Below, piece by piece: positions 1-8,841 of a DNA stretch of 64,000 nucleotides. The first letter of the stretch is position 1. Each line of letters begins with the position of its first letter. The stretch comes from Leifsonia sp. EB41. Its GTDB lineage: Bacteria; Actinomycetota; Actinomycetes; Actinomycetales; Microbacteriaceae. The stretch is taken from assembly GCF_041262565.1 (NCBI RefSeq), contig NZ_JBGCCJ010000001.1:930001-994000 (forward strand). Direction: 5' to 3'. The position numbers and the translations under genes were made by a program. The notes beneath the pieces are model-generated. The model was not told where the DNA came from. It did no database searches and saw only the letters and a program-made list of their open reading frames with translations.

Positions 1-1
1 C

Positions 2-787
2 CCCGAGCCCGAGGACGTCGCCGAGCTGCTCCACGAGCCGGCCGCCGACCTCCCGCCCGCCGACGCCGCGGTCAAGGCGGACGACTCCCGCGGCCCCCTG
101 CTGCCGAACATCCCACTGCTGGACGCCTCCCCGGCCTACCCGGCCGAGCTCAAGCCGACCTGGCGCGGCTGGATCCATGCCGGCACGTTCCCTGTGGCCA
201 TCGCCGCGGGCATCGTCCTGATCTGCCTGGCGCAGGGAGCGCCGGCCAAGTGGGCGTCGGCGGTGTTCATGCTCACCTCGATGCTGCTGTTCGGCAACTC
301 GGCGCTCTACCACCGCTTCAACTGGCAGCCGCGCACGAAGATCGTTCTCAAGCGCATCGACCACGCCAACATCTTCCTGCTGATCGCCGGCACTTACACA
401 CCGCTCGCCGTGCTCGCCCTCCCGCCGCATAAGGGCATCGTCCTGCTGTGCTTCGTCTGGGGCGGCGCACTGCTCGGCATCGGCTTCCGGGTGTTCTGGA
501 TCACGGCGCCGCGCTGGCTGTACGTGCCGCTCTACCTACTGCTCGGCTGGGCGGCGATGATGTACATCGTCGATCTGGTGAACGCGAACGTGGCGATGAT
601 GGTGCTGGTCTGCGTCGGCGGCATCCTGTACACGATCGGCGCGGTCATCTACGGGATCAAGAAGCCGAACCCGTTCCCCGGCGTGTTCGGATTCCATGAG
701 ATCTTCCACACCTTGACGGTGCTGGCGTTCCTCTGCCACTGGACGGCGGTGCTGCTGATCGCGCTGCATCCCGCCTACAACGGCTGA
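2..787 (+). CDS. hemolysin III family (PAQR-like) membrane protein, 5' end outside window
   Basis: The reading frame is open from base 2 with no stop, so the gene starts left of the window; the GTG at 194 lies inside the protein. An acidic, proline-rich stretch of about 50 residues precedes the membrane domain. The domain has about seven hydrophobic segments and the family motifs SALYHR, a DHANIFLLIAGTYTP-type segment, and HEIFHTLTVLAFLCHW near the end, which together supply the conserved Ser, Asp and His residues of the hemolysin III/PAQR fold. Members of this family are inner-membrane proteins, and true haemolytic activity is rarely shown. The next gene faces it from the other strand 15 bases away. 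The family call is firm; the biological role is open. Confidence 0.9.
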   Translation, partial: PEPEDVAELLHEPAADLPPADAAVKADDSRGPLLPNIPLLDASPAYPAELKPTWRGWIHAGTFPVAIAAGIVLICLAQGAPAKWASAVFMLTSMLLFGNSALYHRFNWQPRTKIVLKRIDHANIFLLIAGTYTPLAVLALPPHKGIVLLCFVWGGALLGIGFRVFWITAPRWLYVPLYLLLGWAAMMYIVDLVNANVAMMVLVCVGGILYTIGAVIYGIKKPNPFPGVFGFHEIFHTLTVLAFLCHWTAVLLIALHPAYNG

Positions 788-802
788 CGCCGCCGGTCGC
801 GG

Positions 803-1069
803 TCAGGGCCGGGAGTCGCCGTCCGCGTCGTCCTGCTGCGAGCCGTTCTCCGCGTCCAGCTTCTGCGCAATCTCCGCGCGGTACCGCACCCGGCGGATGC
901 GCCGTGTCATGTCGAGGATCAGCAGCACCGCCGCGACCGCGATCAGGAAGGTGACGGTGAAGCCGACCACACCGGGCGTGACCGAGTCGTCGCTCGGCCC
1001 GGAGGTCGGCGACGGCGTGGGCGTCGCGGCCAGCCAGATGCCCGCCTTCAGCAGCAGCTCCCCCATCAC
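803..1069 (-). CDS. small single-pass membrane protein
   Basis: The 88-residue product has a Pro/Thr/Ser-rich start, one strong transmembrane helix at about residues 31-52, and a basic-then-acidic cytoplasmic tail rich in Arg, Asp and Gln. The start could be the GTG at 1069 or the ATG at 1066. I recognise no domain. It lies between the hemolysin III gene (convergent, 15 bases away) and the divergent DUF4307 gene. Codon use resembles that of its neighbours and the ORF is closed properly, so I take it as real. Function unknown. Confidence 0.6.
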   Translation of the reverse strand: MMGELLLKAGIWLAATPTPSPTSGPSDDSVTPGVVGFTVTFLIAVAAVLLILDMTRRIRRVRYRAEIAQKLDAENGSQQDDADGDSRP

Positions 1070-1248
1070 ACGGCCTCCACGGACACGGTGGACAGGTCGC
1101 TCTGACGCATGGCGGGCTCCGCTTTCGGATCGGGTGGTTCGGGAGGCGCGAAGTGTGATTCACAGCTTCGTCTCCTAGTCTTGTCTCAGCCTACCGTCGC
1201 CCCGACGGCGGGCCCGAACGAAGGCCCTGAGAGGCGGACGGCGAGTAC

Positions 1249-1665
1249 ATGGCACGCGTGACCGAGGCGCCGTCCGAGACCCTCGAATCCCGCTACGGCC
1301 GCACTCCGAAGCGTCGCCGCCGCGACCGCTGGCTGCTGATCGGCGGCGCCGTCGCCGTCCTCGCCGTGGTGACCGCGTGGGTGTTCTGGGCAGGCTGGGA
1401 CAACAACCAGGCCGACCTGGAGACCACCGACACCGCGTACGTGATCCCCGACGCCCACCATGTGCGGATCACCTTCACCATCAACGCCCAGCCGGGCGCG
1501 AGCGTCACCTGCGCGCTGCAGGCGCTGAACCAGGACTATGCCATCGTCGGCTGGCGGGTCGTGACCTATCCCGGGTCCGATTCCCGTGTGACGACGTACA
1601 ACGAGACGATCCGGACCATCTCGCAGAGCAACACGGGTTTGATTAACACCTGCTGGCTGACCTAA
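1249..1665 (+). CDS. DUF4307 family membrane-anchored protein
   Basis: The 138-residue protein has a basic N-terminal stretch (residues 1-26) that includes a run of Lys/Arg, then one transmembrane helix at about residues 29-50. A small extracytoplasmic beta-rich domain follows with two Cys, in TCALQALNQDYAIVGWR and near the C-terminus NTCWLT. This matches the actinobacterial DUF4307 family, which is commonly found next to greA, as here (greA starts 113 bases downstream). The two Cys could form a disulfide outside the membrane; that is inference. Function unknown. Confidence 0.85.
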   Translation: MARVTEAPSETLESRYGRTPKRRRRDRWLLIGGAVAVLAVVTAWVFWAGWDNNQADLETTDTAYVIPDAHHVRITFTINAQPGASVTCALQALNQDYAIVGWRVVTYPGSDSRVTTYNETIRTISQSNTGLINTCWLT

Positions 1666-1677
1666 CATTCTCTGGAT

Positions 1678-1701
1678 ACGCCCCGGCCGAGGCCGGGGCG
1701 T
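1678..1701 (+). terminator. GC-rich hairpin after DUF4307 gene
   Basis: A perfect stem (arms ACGCCCCGGCC and GGCCGGGGCGT around a GA loop) begins 13 bases after the DUF4307 stop and is followed by CTACTTTA. It is a likely intrinsic terminator separating this gene from greA, although the T tract is poor. Confidence 0.7.
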
Positions 1702-1777
1702 CTACTTTACCCACCGGCTCTCCAGCCGGCCATCAGCCGAAGCGGCGGAATACCGTGCAGGCGCGAAGGAGTTCATC

Positions 1778-2269
1778 ATGTCCCAGGAGTCTCAGGTCAC
1801 GTTTCTGACCCAGGACGCGTACGACCGTCTCTCGGCCGAACTCGAGGAGCTCAGCGTCAACGGCCGTAACGAGATCGCGAAGCGCATCGAGGCGGCCCGC
1901 GAGGAGGGCGACCTCAAGGAGAACGGCGGCTACCACGCCGCTAAGGACGAGCAGGGCAAGATCGAGGCCCGCATCGTGCAGCTCACCAACCTGCTGCGCA
2001 GCGCCACCGTCGGCGAGGCGCCGGAGAGCCACGGCGTCGTGGAGCCCGGAACCGTCATCACTGCGACCATCGCGGGCGACGAGAGCGTCTTCCTGATCGG
2101 CAACCGCGAGATCGCGGCCGGCAGCGAGCTCCCCGTCTACAGCGAGCAGAGCCCGCTCGGCTCCGCCATCCTCGGCCTCAAGGTCGGTGACACGACCGAG
2201 TACACCGCCCCCAACGGCCGCCAGATCCCCGTGTCGATCTCCAAGGTCGACACCTACGCCGGCAACTGA
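1778..2269 (+). CDS. greA: transcription elongation factor GreA
   Basis: The 163-residue length is typical of actinobacterial GreA. Residues 1-75 form the N-terminal coiled coil (YDRLSAELEEL, IAKRIEAAREEGDLKENGGYHAAKDEQ) with the acidic tip that reaches into the RNA polymerase secondary channel and stimulates cleavage of backtracked RNA. The C-terminal FKBP-like domain contains SPLGSAILGLKVGDTTEYTAPNG. The family is known to rescue stalled elongation complexes. An AAGGAG motif lies about 8 bases before the ATG. The gene is monocistronic, with a hairpin on each side. Confidence 0.98.
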   Translation: MSQESQVTFLTQDAYDRLSAELEELSVNGRNEIAKRIEAAREEGDLKENGGYHAAKDEQGKIEARIVQLTNLLRSATVGEAPESHGVVEPGTVITATIAGDESVFLIGNREIAAGSELPVYSEQSPLGSAILGLKVGDTTEYTAPNGRQIPVSISKVDTYAGN

Positions 2270-2298
2270 CCGCCGAGTACGCCCGTAATCAGTCGAAG

Positions 2299-2339
2299 AC
2301 CGCCGAGCACGCAGATCATCTGCGGACTCGGCGGTTTTT
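2299..2339. terminator. bidirectional terminator between greA and ilvA
   Basis: Arms ACCGCCGAG and CTCGGCGGT flank an inner GCAGA/TCTGC pairing and run into TTTTT on the plus strand. The two genes converge here, so the hairpin can end greA and, read from the other side, ilvA. Confidence 0.85.
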
Positions 2340-2342
2340 GCG

Positions 2343-3617
2343 TCAGTCCTCTTCGAGGACGGGGTCGTAACCGGCGGAGCGCAGCACCTGGATGACCTGT
2401 TGGCGGTGGTCGGTGCCGCGCGTCTCCACCGAGACGTCGAGTTCGACTTGGCTGAGCTGGAGTCCGTTGCCGTGCCGCGTGTGCAGCACCTCCACCACGT
2501 TGGCGTTGACGCCGGCGAGGATCTCGGCGATGCGCGCGAGCTGGCCCGGCCGGTCCGGGAGCATGATCGAGAGCCGCAGGTAGCGGTCCGAGGCCGCGAG
2601 GCCGTGGGCGATGACGCGCTGCATCAGCAGCGGGTCGATGTTGCCGCCGGAGAGGATGGCGACGACCGGCCCGGCCGCGTCGTCCGCCGGGATGAGTCCC
2701 GCGAGGATCGCCGCGACGCCGACCGCGCCGGCCGGCTCCACCACGAGCTTCGCGCGCTCCAGCAGCACCAGCAGCGCGCGGGCGATGTCGTCCTCGGTGA
2801 CGGTGACGACGGCGTCCACCGCGTCCCGGATGATCTCGAAGTTGAGGATGCCGGGCCTGCTGACCGCGATGCCGTCGGCGATGGTCCCGACGACGGCGAT
2901 CTCGGTCGGCTCCCCCGCTGCGAGCGACGCCGGGTAGGCGGCGGCGTTGGCCGCCTGCACGCCGATCACTCGGACGGTGCGCCCCTCGCGGGCCGCGCGC
3001 TGCTTGACCGCGCTGGCCACGCCGGAGATGAGCCCGCCGCCGCCGATCGGCACGACGATGGTCTGCACGTCGGGCACCTCGTCGAGGATCTCGAGGCCGA
3101 GCGTGCCCTGCCCGGCGACCACGTCCGGGTGGTCGAACGGCGGGATGAGCACCGCACCGGTCTCTGCGGCGAAGTCGGCCGCGGCCCGGAGGGTCTCGTC
3201 CACGATGCTGCCGCTGAGCACGACGTCCGCGCCGTACGCGCGCGTCGCCTGGAATTTGGGGATGGCCACGCCCACCGGCATGAAGATCGTGGCGTGGATG
3301 CCGAGCTCACGAGCGGCGAAGGCGACGCCCTGGGCGTGGTTGCCCGCGGAGGCGGCGACGACGCCGCGCGCCCGCTCCTCCGCGTTCAGCTTGGAGAGCC
3401 GGTGGTACGCCCCACGGATCTTGTACGACCCGGTGCGCTGCAGGTTCTCGCACTTGAGGATGACCGGAGCGCCGAGAACGTCGGTGAGGTACCGGGAGGT
3501 CTCCAGCGGCGTCGGCTGGGCGACCCGGGCCACGATCGCGCGCGCGGCCTCGATCTCGTCGAGGCCGGGGCCTGCGAACGGGGTGCGCGTCGGATCGGTC
3601 GCGGTATCCACTTGCAC
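2343..3617 (-). CDS. ilvA: threonine ammonia-lyase (threonine deaminase) with C-terminal ACT domain
   Basis: The 424-residue PLP enzyme of fold type II deaminates L-threonine to 2-oxobutanoate, the first committed step toward isoleucine. The PLP lysine lies in TGSYKIRGAYHRL, the phosphate-cradling glycine loop is GGGGLISG, and ASAGNHAQGVA is the substrate loop. Residues from about 345 on form one ACT regulatory domain (LSIMLPDRPGQLARIAEIL), consistent with allosteric control. The start is the GTG at 3617; the N-terminus after it is in family register. A catabolic role cannot be excluded, because single-ACT forms occur in both classes. It converges with greA. Confidence 0.95.
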   Translation of the reverse strand: MQVDTATDPTRTPFAGPGLDEIEAARAIVARVAQPTPLETSRYLTDVLGAPVILKCENLQRTGSYKIRGAYHRLSKLNAEERARGVVAASAGNHAQGVAFAARELGIHATIFMPVGVAIPKFQATRAYGADVVLSGSIVDETLRAAADFAAETGAVLIPPFDHPDVVAGQGTLGLEILDEVPDVQTIVVPIGGGGLISGVASAVKQRAAREGRTVRVIGVQAANAAAYPASLAAGEPTEIAVVGTIADGIAVSRPGILNFEIIRDAVDAVVTVTEDDIARALLVLLERAKLVVEPAGAVGVAAILAGLIPADDAAGPVVAILSGGNIDPLLMQRVIAHGLAASDRYLRLSIMLPDRPGQLARIAEILAGVNANVVEVLHTRHGNGLQLSQVELDVSVETRGTDHRQQVIQVLRSAGYDPVLEED

Positions 3618-3658
3618 AGCCTACTCGTGGTCATATACCGCTGAATGAATGCGACCGT

Positions 3659-4897
3659 TTACGTCCGCGGAGCCCGGCGGGGGCGTGGAACGGTCTCCCA
3701 GATCGCGCCCTCCGGAACCGCGGTGGCCTCCGGTGGCTTCGATCGCCAGGCTCCCGACGACACGTAGTGCACCATCACGTTGAGCACCGCGACGAACGGG
3801 ACGGCGAAGAGCGCGCCGGGGATGCCGGCCAGCAGCGAGCCGGCCGCGACCGCCAGCACGACCGCGAGCGGGTGCACCTTCACCGCGGTGCCCATGATCA
3901 GCGGCTGGAGGACGTGGCCCTCGATCTGCTGCACGAGCAGCACGACGGCGAGCATGATGACCGCGTAGACCCAGCCCTTGAAGACGAGGGCGACGAACAC
4001 GGCGAGCGCGCCCGTGAGCACGGCGCCGACGATCGGGATGAACGACCCGAGGAACACCAGCACCGCGATCGGGAGCACCAGCGGCAGCCCGAGGAAGAAG
4101 GCCCCGAGGCCGATCCCGAGCGCGTCGATGGAGGCGACGAGCACCTGCACCTTGGCGAAGTTCCGGAGGGTCAGCCAGCCGGCCTGGCCGGCCCCGTCGA
4201 CCGCGGCCCGCGCGTTCTTCGGGAAGATCCGCACGATCCACCCCCAGATGCTGCGGCCGTCGATGAGGATGAACAGCACGCTGAAGACCGTCAGCAGTGC
4301 GCCGGTGAGCACGTGGCCCAGCGTGGAGCCGATCGAGAGCGCGCCGGAGATGTAAACCTGGCTGTCCTGCTGCAGCGACGACCAGAGCGACTGGAAAGCG
4401 CTGTCGATCTGCGCCGTCGTGAGGCCGAGCGGGCCGGTCGTCAGCCAGCTCCGGAACTGGCCGAACGCCGCCAACGACTGCGTCTGGAGGTCGTGGCTCT
4501 CCCGGGTGACCTGCCAGATCGCCAGGTAGAACAGGCCGCCGACGACCACGACCAGGGTCAGCAGTGTGGCGACGATCGCCAGCCAGTGCGGCCAGCGGTG
4601 GCGGACCAGGAAGTCCTTGAACGGCACGAGCAGCGCGGCGAGGAGCAACGCGATCAGCACGGGGACGACGATCAGCCGGAGCTGGACGATCAGGAAGACC
4701 ACGACCGCGATCACGGCGCCGATGACGAGCAGCCGCCACGACCAGGCCCCTGCGAGCCGCACGCCGTGCGGCAGGGACGCGTCGACCGGGGCGGCCTCCT
4801 CGGCACGGGCACCGAGGTCGCGCCGGCGCTTCAGGAAGCGCGCGCGGGCCGGCGGGACGGACGGACTCTGCGCTGCCGGGGCGTCGCTCTCTGCCAT
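3659..4897 (-). CDS. AI-2E family (YhhQ/TqsA-type) membrane transporter
   Basis: The 412-residue integral membrane protein has a cytoplasmic N-terminal tail (about 50 residues, basic RARFLKRRRDLG) followed by about eight hydrophobic segments. The family signature is seen in GSFIPIVGAVLTGALAVFVALV and in the nearby QQIEGHVLQPLIMGTAVKVHPLAVVLAV. Members are called autoinducer-2 exporters, but several transport Na+ or H+ instead, so the substrate is not assignable. The ATG at 4897 opens in a region shared with the divergent FtsW-like gene. It ends 42 bases before the start of ilvA on the same strand, so the two could be cotranscribed. Confidence 0.88.
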   Translation of the reverse strand: MAESDAPAAQSPSVPPARARFLKRRRDLGARAEEAAPVDASLPHGVRLAGAWSWRLLVIGAVIAVVVFLIVQLRLIVVPVLIALLLAALLVPFKDFLVRHRWPHWLAIVATLLTLVVVVGGLFYLAIWQVTRESHDLQTQSLAAFGQFRSWLTTGPLGLTTAQIDSAFQSLWSSLQQDSQVYISGALSIGSTLGHVLTGALLTVFSVLFILIDGRSIWGWIVRIFPKNARAAVDGAGQAGWLTLRNFAKVQVLVASIDALGIGLGAFFLGLPLVLPIAVLVFLGSFIPIVGAVLTGALAVFVALVFKGWVYAVIMLAVVLLVQQIEGHVLQPLIMGTAVKVHPLAVVLAVAAGSLLAGIPGALFAVPFVAVLNVMVHYVSSGAWRSKPPEATAVPEGAIWETVPRPRRAPRT

Positions 4898-5016
4898 GCC
4901 CGTCAGTCTAGGTGCGCGGCAGCGCCGATCCTGTGGAATCGCTCAGGGAATGCGGGAGGCCGGTGCGGGGCGCCCGGCGGCGGCGCCGGCCCGCCCTAGC
5001 CTGAGGCCGATCCATC

Positions 5017-6237
5017 ATGACTGCACCATCGCTCCACTCCGCCCCGCCCGCCGCCGCCTCGCCCGGCCTTCGGGGACGCCGCATCCTCCTCCGCCTCCCG
5101 TCCCGCTGGCGGCCGCCGTCGCGGCTCGGGACCGCGCTGGTCGCCGTCGTCCTGTTCCTGGTCGTGTTCGGCCTCCTGATGGTGCTCTCGTCGTCGTCGA
5201 TCGAGTCGCACTCCGACGGCAACGGGTTCTTCGGCCGGTTCTGGTCGCAGTGGGTCTTCTGCGGCGTCGGCCTCGGAATGCTGCTGCTCGTGCCCGCGCT
5301 GTCGCGGCGCACCATCCAGCGCGCCGCGACGGTGCTGCTGATCGCGGCGTGCGTCCTCCAGCTCCTGGCGATCACGACCCCGCTCGGCGTGCAGATCGGC
5401 GACAACACGAACTGGATCCGCCTCGGCCCGGTCACCGGCCAGCCGTCGGAGGGGATCAAGCTCGGGCTGGCCGTCTGGCTCGGGACGGCGCTGGGCGCGC
5501 GCGGCGTCGACCCGGCGGACGGGCGCGTGCTGGCCCTGCGGACGCTCCCCGTCGTGGTGCCCGCCCTGCTCCTCGTCCAGCTCGGCGGCGATCTCGGGAC
5601 GACCGTCGTCACCGCCGCCTTCACGCTCGGCGCCTGCTACTTCGCCGGGGCGCGCCTGCGCCACCTCGGGCTCGCGCTGGGCGTCGTCGCCGCCGGCGCC
5701 GTGCTGCTGGCGCTGTCGAGCGAGACGCGCCGCGGCCGCGTCTTCGCGTTCTTCGGCGGCACCAGCGCCGTGAACCCGGACGTGGACTGGCAGGTGAAGA
5801 ACGCACACTACGGGCTCGCGACGGGACGGATCTGGGGTGTCGGGCTCGGGAACTCCCACGCCAAGTGGTCGTGGCTGCCCTCCGCCGACACCGATTTCAT
5901 CTTCGCCGTGATCGGCGAGGAGCTCGGACTCGTCGGCGCGTCGCTGGTCCTCGGGCTGTTCGGCGCGCTCGCCGTGATCATGGTCGCGATCATGCGCGCG
6001 ACAGCCAACCCGGTCGCCCGGATCGTCACGGGGACGGTGCTGGTGTGGCTGGTCTTCCAGGCATTCGTGAACATCGCCGTCGTGCTCGGCCTGCTGCCCG
6101 TGCTCGGCGTGCCGTTGCCGTTCGTGTCGGCGGGCGGCACGGCGATGGTGGCCGCGCTCGCCGCCACGGGCGTGGTGCTCTCCTTCACGCGAGCGGAGCG
6201 CACGGTCACGGGACCGCGCGCTCCGCTCGTGGAATAG
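5017..6237 (+). CDS. FtsW/RodA/SpoVE (SEDS) family glycosyltransferase paralogue
   Basis: The 406-residue polytopic protein has SEDS hallmarks: NWIRLGPVTGQPSEGIKLGLA in the first half, SWLPSADTDFIFAVIGEELG (with the Asp of the large extracytoplasmic loop) and the C-terminal PLPFVSAGGTAMVAALAATGV. SEDS proteins polymerise lipid II into glycan strands together with a class B penicillin-binding protein. The canonical ftsW normally lies in the dcw cluster; here no mur or pbp gene is near. I therefore call it a stand-alone paralogue and give no symbol. It could act in elongation (RodA-like) or in a specialised division step. It is divergent from the AI-2E gene. Confidence 0.9.
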   Translation: MTAPSLHSAPPAAASPGLRGRRILLRLPSRWRPPSRLGTALVAVVLFLVVFGLLMVLSSSSIESHSDGNGFFGRFWSQWVFCGVGLGMLLLVPALSRRTIQRAATVLLIAACVLQLLAITTPLGVQIGDNTNWIRLGPVTGQPSEGIKLGLAVWLGTALGARGVDPADGRVLALRTLPVVVPALLLVQLGGDLGTTVVTAAFTLGACYFAGARLRHLGLALGVVAAGAVLLALSSETRRGRVFAFFGGTSAVNPDVDWQVKNAHYGLATGRIWGVGLGNSHAKWSWLPSADTDFIFAVIGEELGLVGASLVLGLFGALAVIMVAIMRATANPVARIVTGTVLVWLVFQAFVNIAVVLGLLPVLGVPLPFVSAGGTAMVAALAATGVVLSFTRAERTVTGPRAPLVE

Positions 6238-6240
6238 CCG

Positions 6241-6828
6241 TCAGGGCTCGAACACCAGCGGCGGGTGCTCGATGGAGGTCGAGAACCACTGCCAGCCGGG
6301 CCCGGAGGACGTCTGCTGGATCGAGGCGTAGGTCACCTGTCCCGGCGGGACGTTGTTGAGGCCGACCGAGACGGAGACGTTCCCGTTCACGGTCCGCACG
6401 CCGGCGCCGGTCACGCTGCCCGCTCCGGCGTAGCCGCCGACCGTGAGCGAGACCGGCCCGCTCGTGGCGATGAGGAACTCGACGACGTAGCTCGCGACTG
6501 CCGTCGCCCCGTACGCTCCCGGGTCGAAGTGGACGGAGACGCCCGGACCGCCGGACGGGACCTGCCGGAAGCTGAACGACGCGTACGGCGTGCCGGTCGT
6601 GTCGGTCTGCATGATGTCGGACGCGATCAGCGTCAGGTTGGTGCGGCCTTTGCCGACCGTGTGGGTCGGGCTGATGGTGTCGATGGGGAACAAGAAGGGC
6701 GGCCACCAGTGGATGTCGCCTGGACGGATCCGAGTGACCAGATCACTCGGCGAGAGGGTCTTCACGAAGGTTGAGGGGTCGATGGCGTCCGAATACTCGG
6801 CGTCCGCCCCCGGGACGATACCAGACAT
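6241..6828 (-). CDS. hypothetical beta-rich protein
   Basis: I chose the ATG at 6828 (MSGIVPGADAEYSD) over an upstream GTG in the same frame at 6876, because the extra 16 residues look like untranslated leader and the shorter start gives a clean N-terminus. The 195-residue product has no signal peptide or membrane helix. It is rich in Gly, Val, Ser and Thr, with long strand-like stretches such as SVTGAGVRTVNGNVSVSVGL and GPVSLTVGGYAGAG, so an all-beta fold is likely. The stop lies 3 bases from the convergent FtsW-like stop. I recognise no family. Confidence 0.65.
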   Translation of the reverse strand: MSGIVPGADAEYSDAIDPSTFVKTLSPSDLVTRIRPGDIHWWPPFLFPIDTISPTHTVGKGRTNLTLIASDIMQTDTTGTPYASFSFRQVPSGGPGVSVHFDPGAYGATAVASYVVEFLIATSGPVSLTVGGYAGAGSVTGAGVRTVNGNVSVSVGLNNVPPGQVTYASIQQTSSGPGWQWFSTSIEHPPLVFEP

Positions 6829-6886
6829 GAGAATTACTCTAGAATGTCGCCCGCTCCCGCACACCCGTGCCACCACGGATATCGAG

Positions 6887-6935
6887 GGGCACGTAAACGC
6901 CCCTAAAACGGCGTTTTAGGGGCGTTTACGTGCCC
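6887..6935. repeat. 49-bp palindrome, family A copy 1
   Basis: Two perfect 24-base arms, 6887-6910 and 6912-6935, flank one base (left arm begins GGGCACGTAAACGCCCC). It sits just after the end of the ABC importer operon. The right arm recurs identically at 54703-54726. It can fold into a very stable hairpin and may end transcription in both directions, but its recurrence suggests a dispersed repeat. Confidence 0.9.
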
Positions 6936-6955
6936 TTCGGCGGGTTGCGGGCGGG

Positions 6956-8017
6956 TTACGGGGCGGGAGTGACGGTGAGGGGGGTGGCGGCGAGGGCGAG
7001 GTGGAGGCGGTCGCCGGGGGCGGGGAGATCGCGCGCGGCGTGCTGGACGGCGAGCTCGGAGCCGTCCGCGAGCCGCACCCGGGTGCGCCGCAGCGCGCCG
7101 AGGAAGCTCGTGGTGAGAACCTCGGCCGGGATGCCGTCTCCGGAAAGCAGCAGGTCCTCCGGGCGTACGTACGCCACCACCGGTCCGTCGGGCGCGGGCG
7201 ACGCGAGCGGCGCCGTCTGCCCGAGGACGCGCAGCGCACCGCCCGCGACCGTGCCGGGAATCCGGTTGGTCAGCCCCACGAACTCCGCCACGAACGCGGT
7301 CGCGGGCCGATGGTACAGCTCCTCCGGGGTGCCGATCTGCTCGATTGCGCCCGCACGCATGACCGCGACCCGGTCCGCGACGGCGAGCGCCTCCTCCTGG
7401 TCGTGCGTGACGAAGAAGGTCGTGATCCCGAGCTCGGTCTGGATACGGCGGATCTCCTCGCGGAGCTGCACGCGCACCTTGGCGTCGAGCGCCGAGAGCG
7501 GCTCGTCGAGCAGGAGGACGCGCGGCTCGGTGACCAGCGCGCGGGCGAGCGCCACGCGCTGCTGCTGTCCTCCGGAGAGCTGGTGGGCGTAGCGGTCGGC
7601 GTGGTGGTCGAGCCCCACGAGGTCGAGCGCCTCTGCCGCGCGACGCCTCCGCTCGACGGCTGAGACCTTGCGCATCCGCAGCCCGAACTCCACGTTCTGG
7701 CCGGAGGTCAGGTGCGGGAACAGCGAGTACGACTGGAACACCATCCCGAGGTCGCGGCGGTTCGTCGGCTCGTCGGTGACGTCCCGGCCGTCGATGAGGA
7801 CGCGACCGGAGTCGACCCGCTCCAGCCCCGCGAGCGCACGCAGCGCGGTCGTCTTGCCGCAGCCGGACGGCCCGAGCAGGGCGATGAGCTCCCCCGGGCT
7901 CGCCGCCAGCGCGAACCCGGCGAGGCCGGCGCCGCCGCCGAAGTCGCGCACGACCCCGTCCAGTTCGACGGTGGAGCCGACACGGGCGCCGGCGACGGTG
8001 GATTCGAGGACGGTCAT
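6956..8017 (-). CDS. ABC importer ATP-binding protein (PotA/FbpC type)
   Basis: The start is the ATG at 8017, which overlaps the upstream permease stop by four bases (ATGA); the frame stays open further upstream, but that part is not family-like. The 353-residue protein has Walker A GPSGCGKTT, Q-loop FQSYSLFPHL, signature LSGGQQQR, Walker B VLLLDEPLSALD and switch FFVTHDQEEA. A C-terminal TOBE-like regulatory domain begins around VAYVRPEDLLLSGDG. This architecture belongs to ATPases for polyamine, iron, thiamine and phosphonate importers. It is the last gene of the four-gene operon that starts with the binding protein at 10942. Confidence 0.95.
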   Translation of the reverse strand: MTVLESTVAGARVGSTVELDGVVRDFGGGAGLAGFALAASPGELIALLGPSGCGKTTALRALAGLERVDSGRVLIDGRDVTDEPTNRRDLGMVFQSYSLFPHLTSGQNVEFGLRMRKVSAVERRRRAAEALDLVGLDHHADRYAHQLSGGQQQRVALARALVTEPRVLLLDEPLSALDAKVRVQLREEIRRIQTELGITTFFVTHDQEEALAVADRVAVMRAGAIEQIGTPEELYHRPATAFVAEFVGLTNRIPGTVAGGALRVLGQTAPLASPAPDGPVVAYVRPEDLLLSGDGIPAEVLTTSFLGALRRTRVRLADGSELAVQHAARDLPAPGDRLHLALAATPLTVTPAP

Positions 8018-8841
8018 GGAGTGCCTTTCACGGGACGCCGCGAACGGCGGCGGGCGCCGACCACGCGGTCGACGACGACGAGGAGGACGAACGCGAACAC
8101 CAGCGCCAGCAGCGCGAAGATGACGGCGACGAACGGGTCGGACTGGGAGACCAGCAGCAGCGAGGTCTGCAGGTTCACCCGGCTGAGCAGGGACGCGATC
8201 GTGAACTCGCCGAGCACGACCGCGATCGAGAGCGCGGAGGCGGCGAGGATGCCGCGCCGCAGGTTGGGCGTGAGCACCCGCCAGAACACCGTGCCCCAGC
8301 CCGCGCCGAGCGATCGGGCGGCCTCGCTCAGCGTCACCAGGTCCACGGAGGAGACGTTGCTCTGGAGGGCGCGGTACGCATATGGGAGCACCGTGATGCC
8401 GTAGGCGAACGCCAGAGTCCACGCCCCCGATCCGAAGATGCCGGTCACGACCGCGTACGTCGGCGCCAGCCCCACCACCATCACGATCGCCGGGATCATG
8501 ATCGGGAGCAGGCAGACAGCCTCCAGCAGGCGGCGCAGCCGGGCGAAGCGCAGCTCGACCAGCACGATCGTCGGCAGCAGCACCAGCAGGACGATCGCCA
8601 CCGTCACGGCGGCGAGCACGAGCGAGTTGCCGAGGCCCTGGTACACGCGGTCGTAGCGCGTGGTCCCGCCGCCGAAGACGGCGATCCAGCGGTCAAAGCT
8701 GTAGACGCCGGGCTTCGCGGTGCGCAGCGTGAACTCCAGCATCGAGAACAGCGGGATGAGGAAGAAGGCGCCGAGGACCACCCAGATGACGGTGCGGACG
8801 ACCGGGCCGGGGCCGAGCCGCAGCGGAGCGCCCCCGCTCAC
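8014..8841 (-). CDS. ABC importer permease, second subunit
   Basis: The start is the GTG at 8841, inside the GTGA overlap with the first permease, giving 275 residues. There are about six transmembrane helices. The conserved cytoplasmic EAA loop, SEAARSLGAGWGTVFWRVLTPNLRRG, couples to the ATPase. In this importer type two different permeases form the channel, and this is the PotC/ThiP-like partner of the gene at 8838-9803. It overlaps the ATPase start by four bases, so the operon is translationally coupled throughout. Confidence 0.92.
   Translation of the reverse strand: MSGGAPLRLGPGPVVRTVIWVVLGAFFLIPLFSMLEFTLRTAKPGVYSFDRWIAVFGGGTTRYDRVYQGLGNSLVLAAVTVAIVLLVLLPTIVLVELRFARLRRLLEAVCLLPIMIPAIVMVVGLAPTYAVVTGIFGSGAWTLAFAYGITVLPYAYRALQSNVSSVDLVTLSEAARSLGAGWGTVFWRVLTPNLRRGILAASALSIAVVLGEFTIASLLSRVNLQTSLLLVSQSDPFVAVIFALLALVFAFVLLVVVDRVVGARRRSRRPVKGTP

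Noticed and set aside
2400-3644. A 414-residue frame antisense to ilvA
   Set aside because: Arg/Asp/His-rich shadow of a clear enzyme gene; no start context or domain.
5017-6237. Canonical ftsW
   Set aside because: No dcw-cluster genes (mur, ftsQ, ftsZ) are near, so only the SEDS family is claimed.
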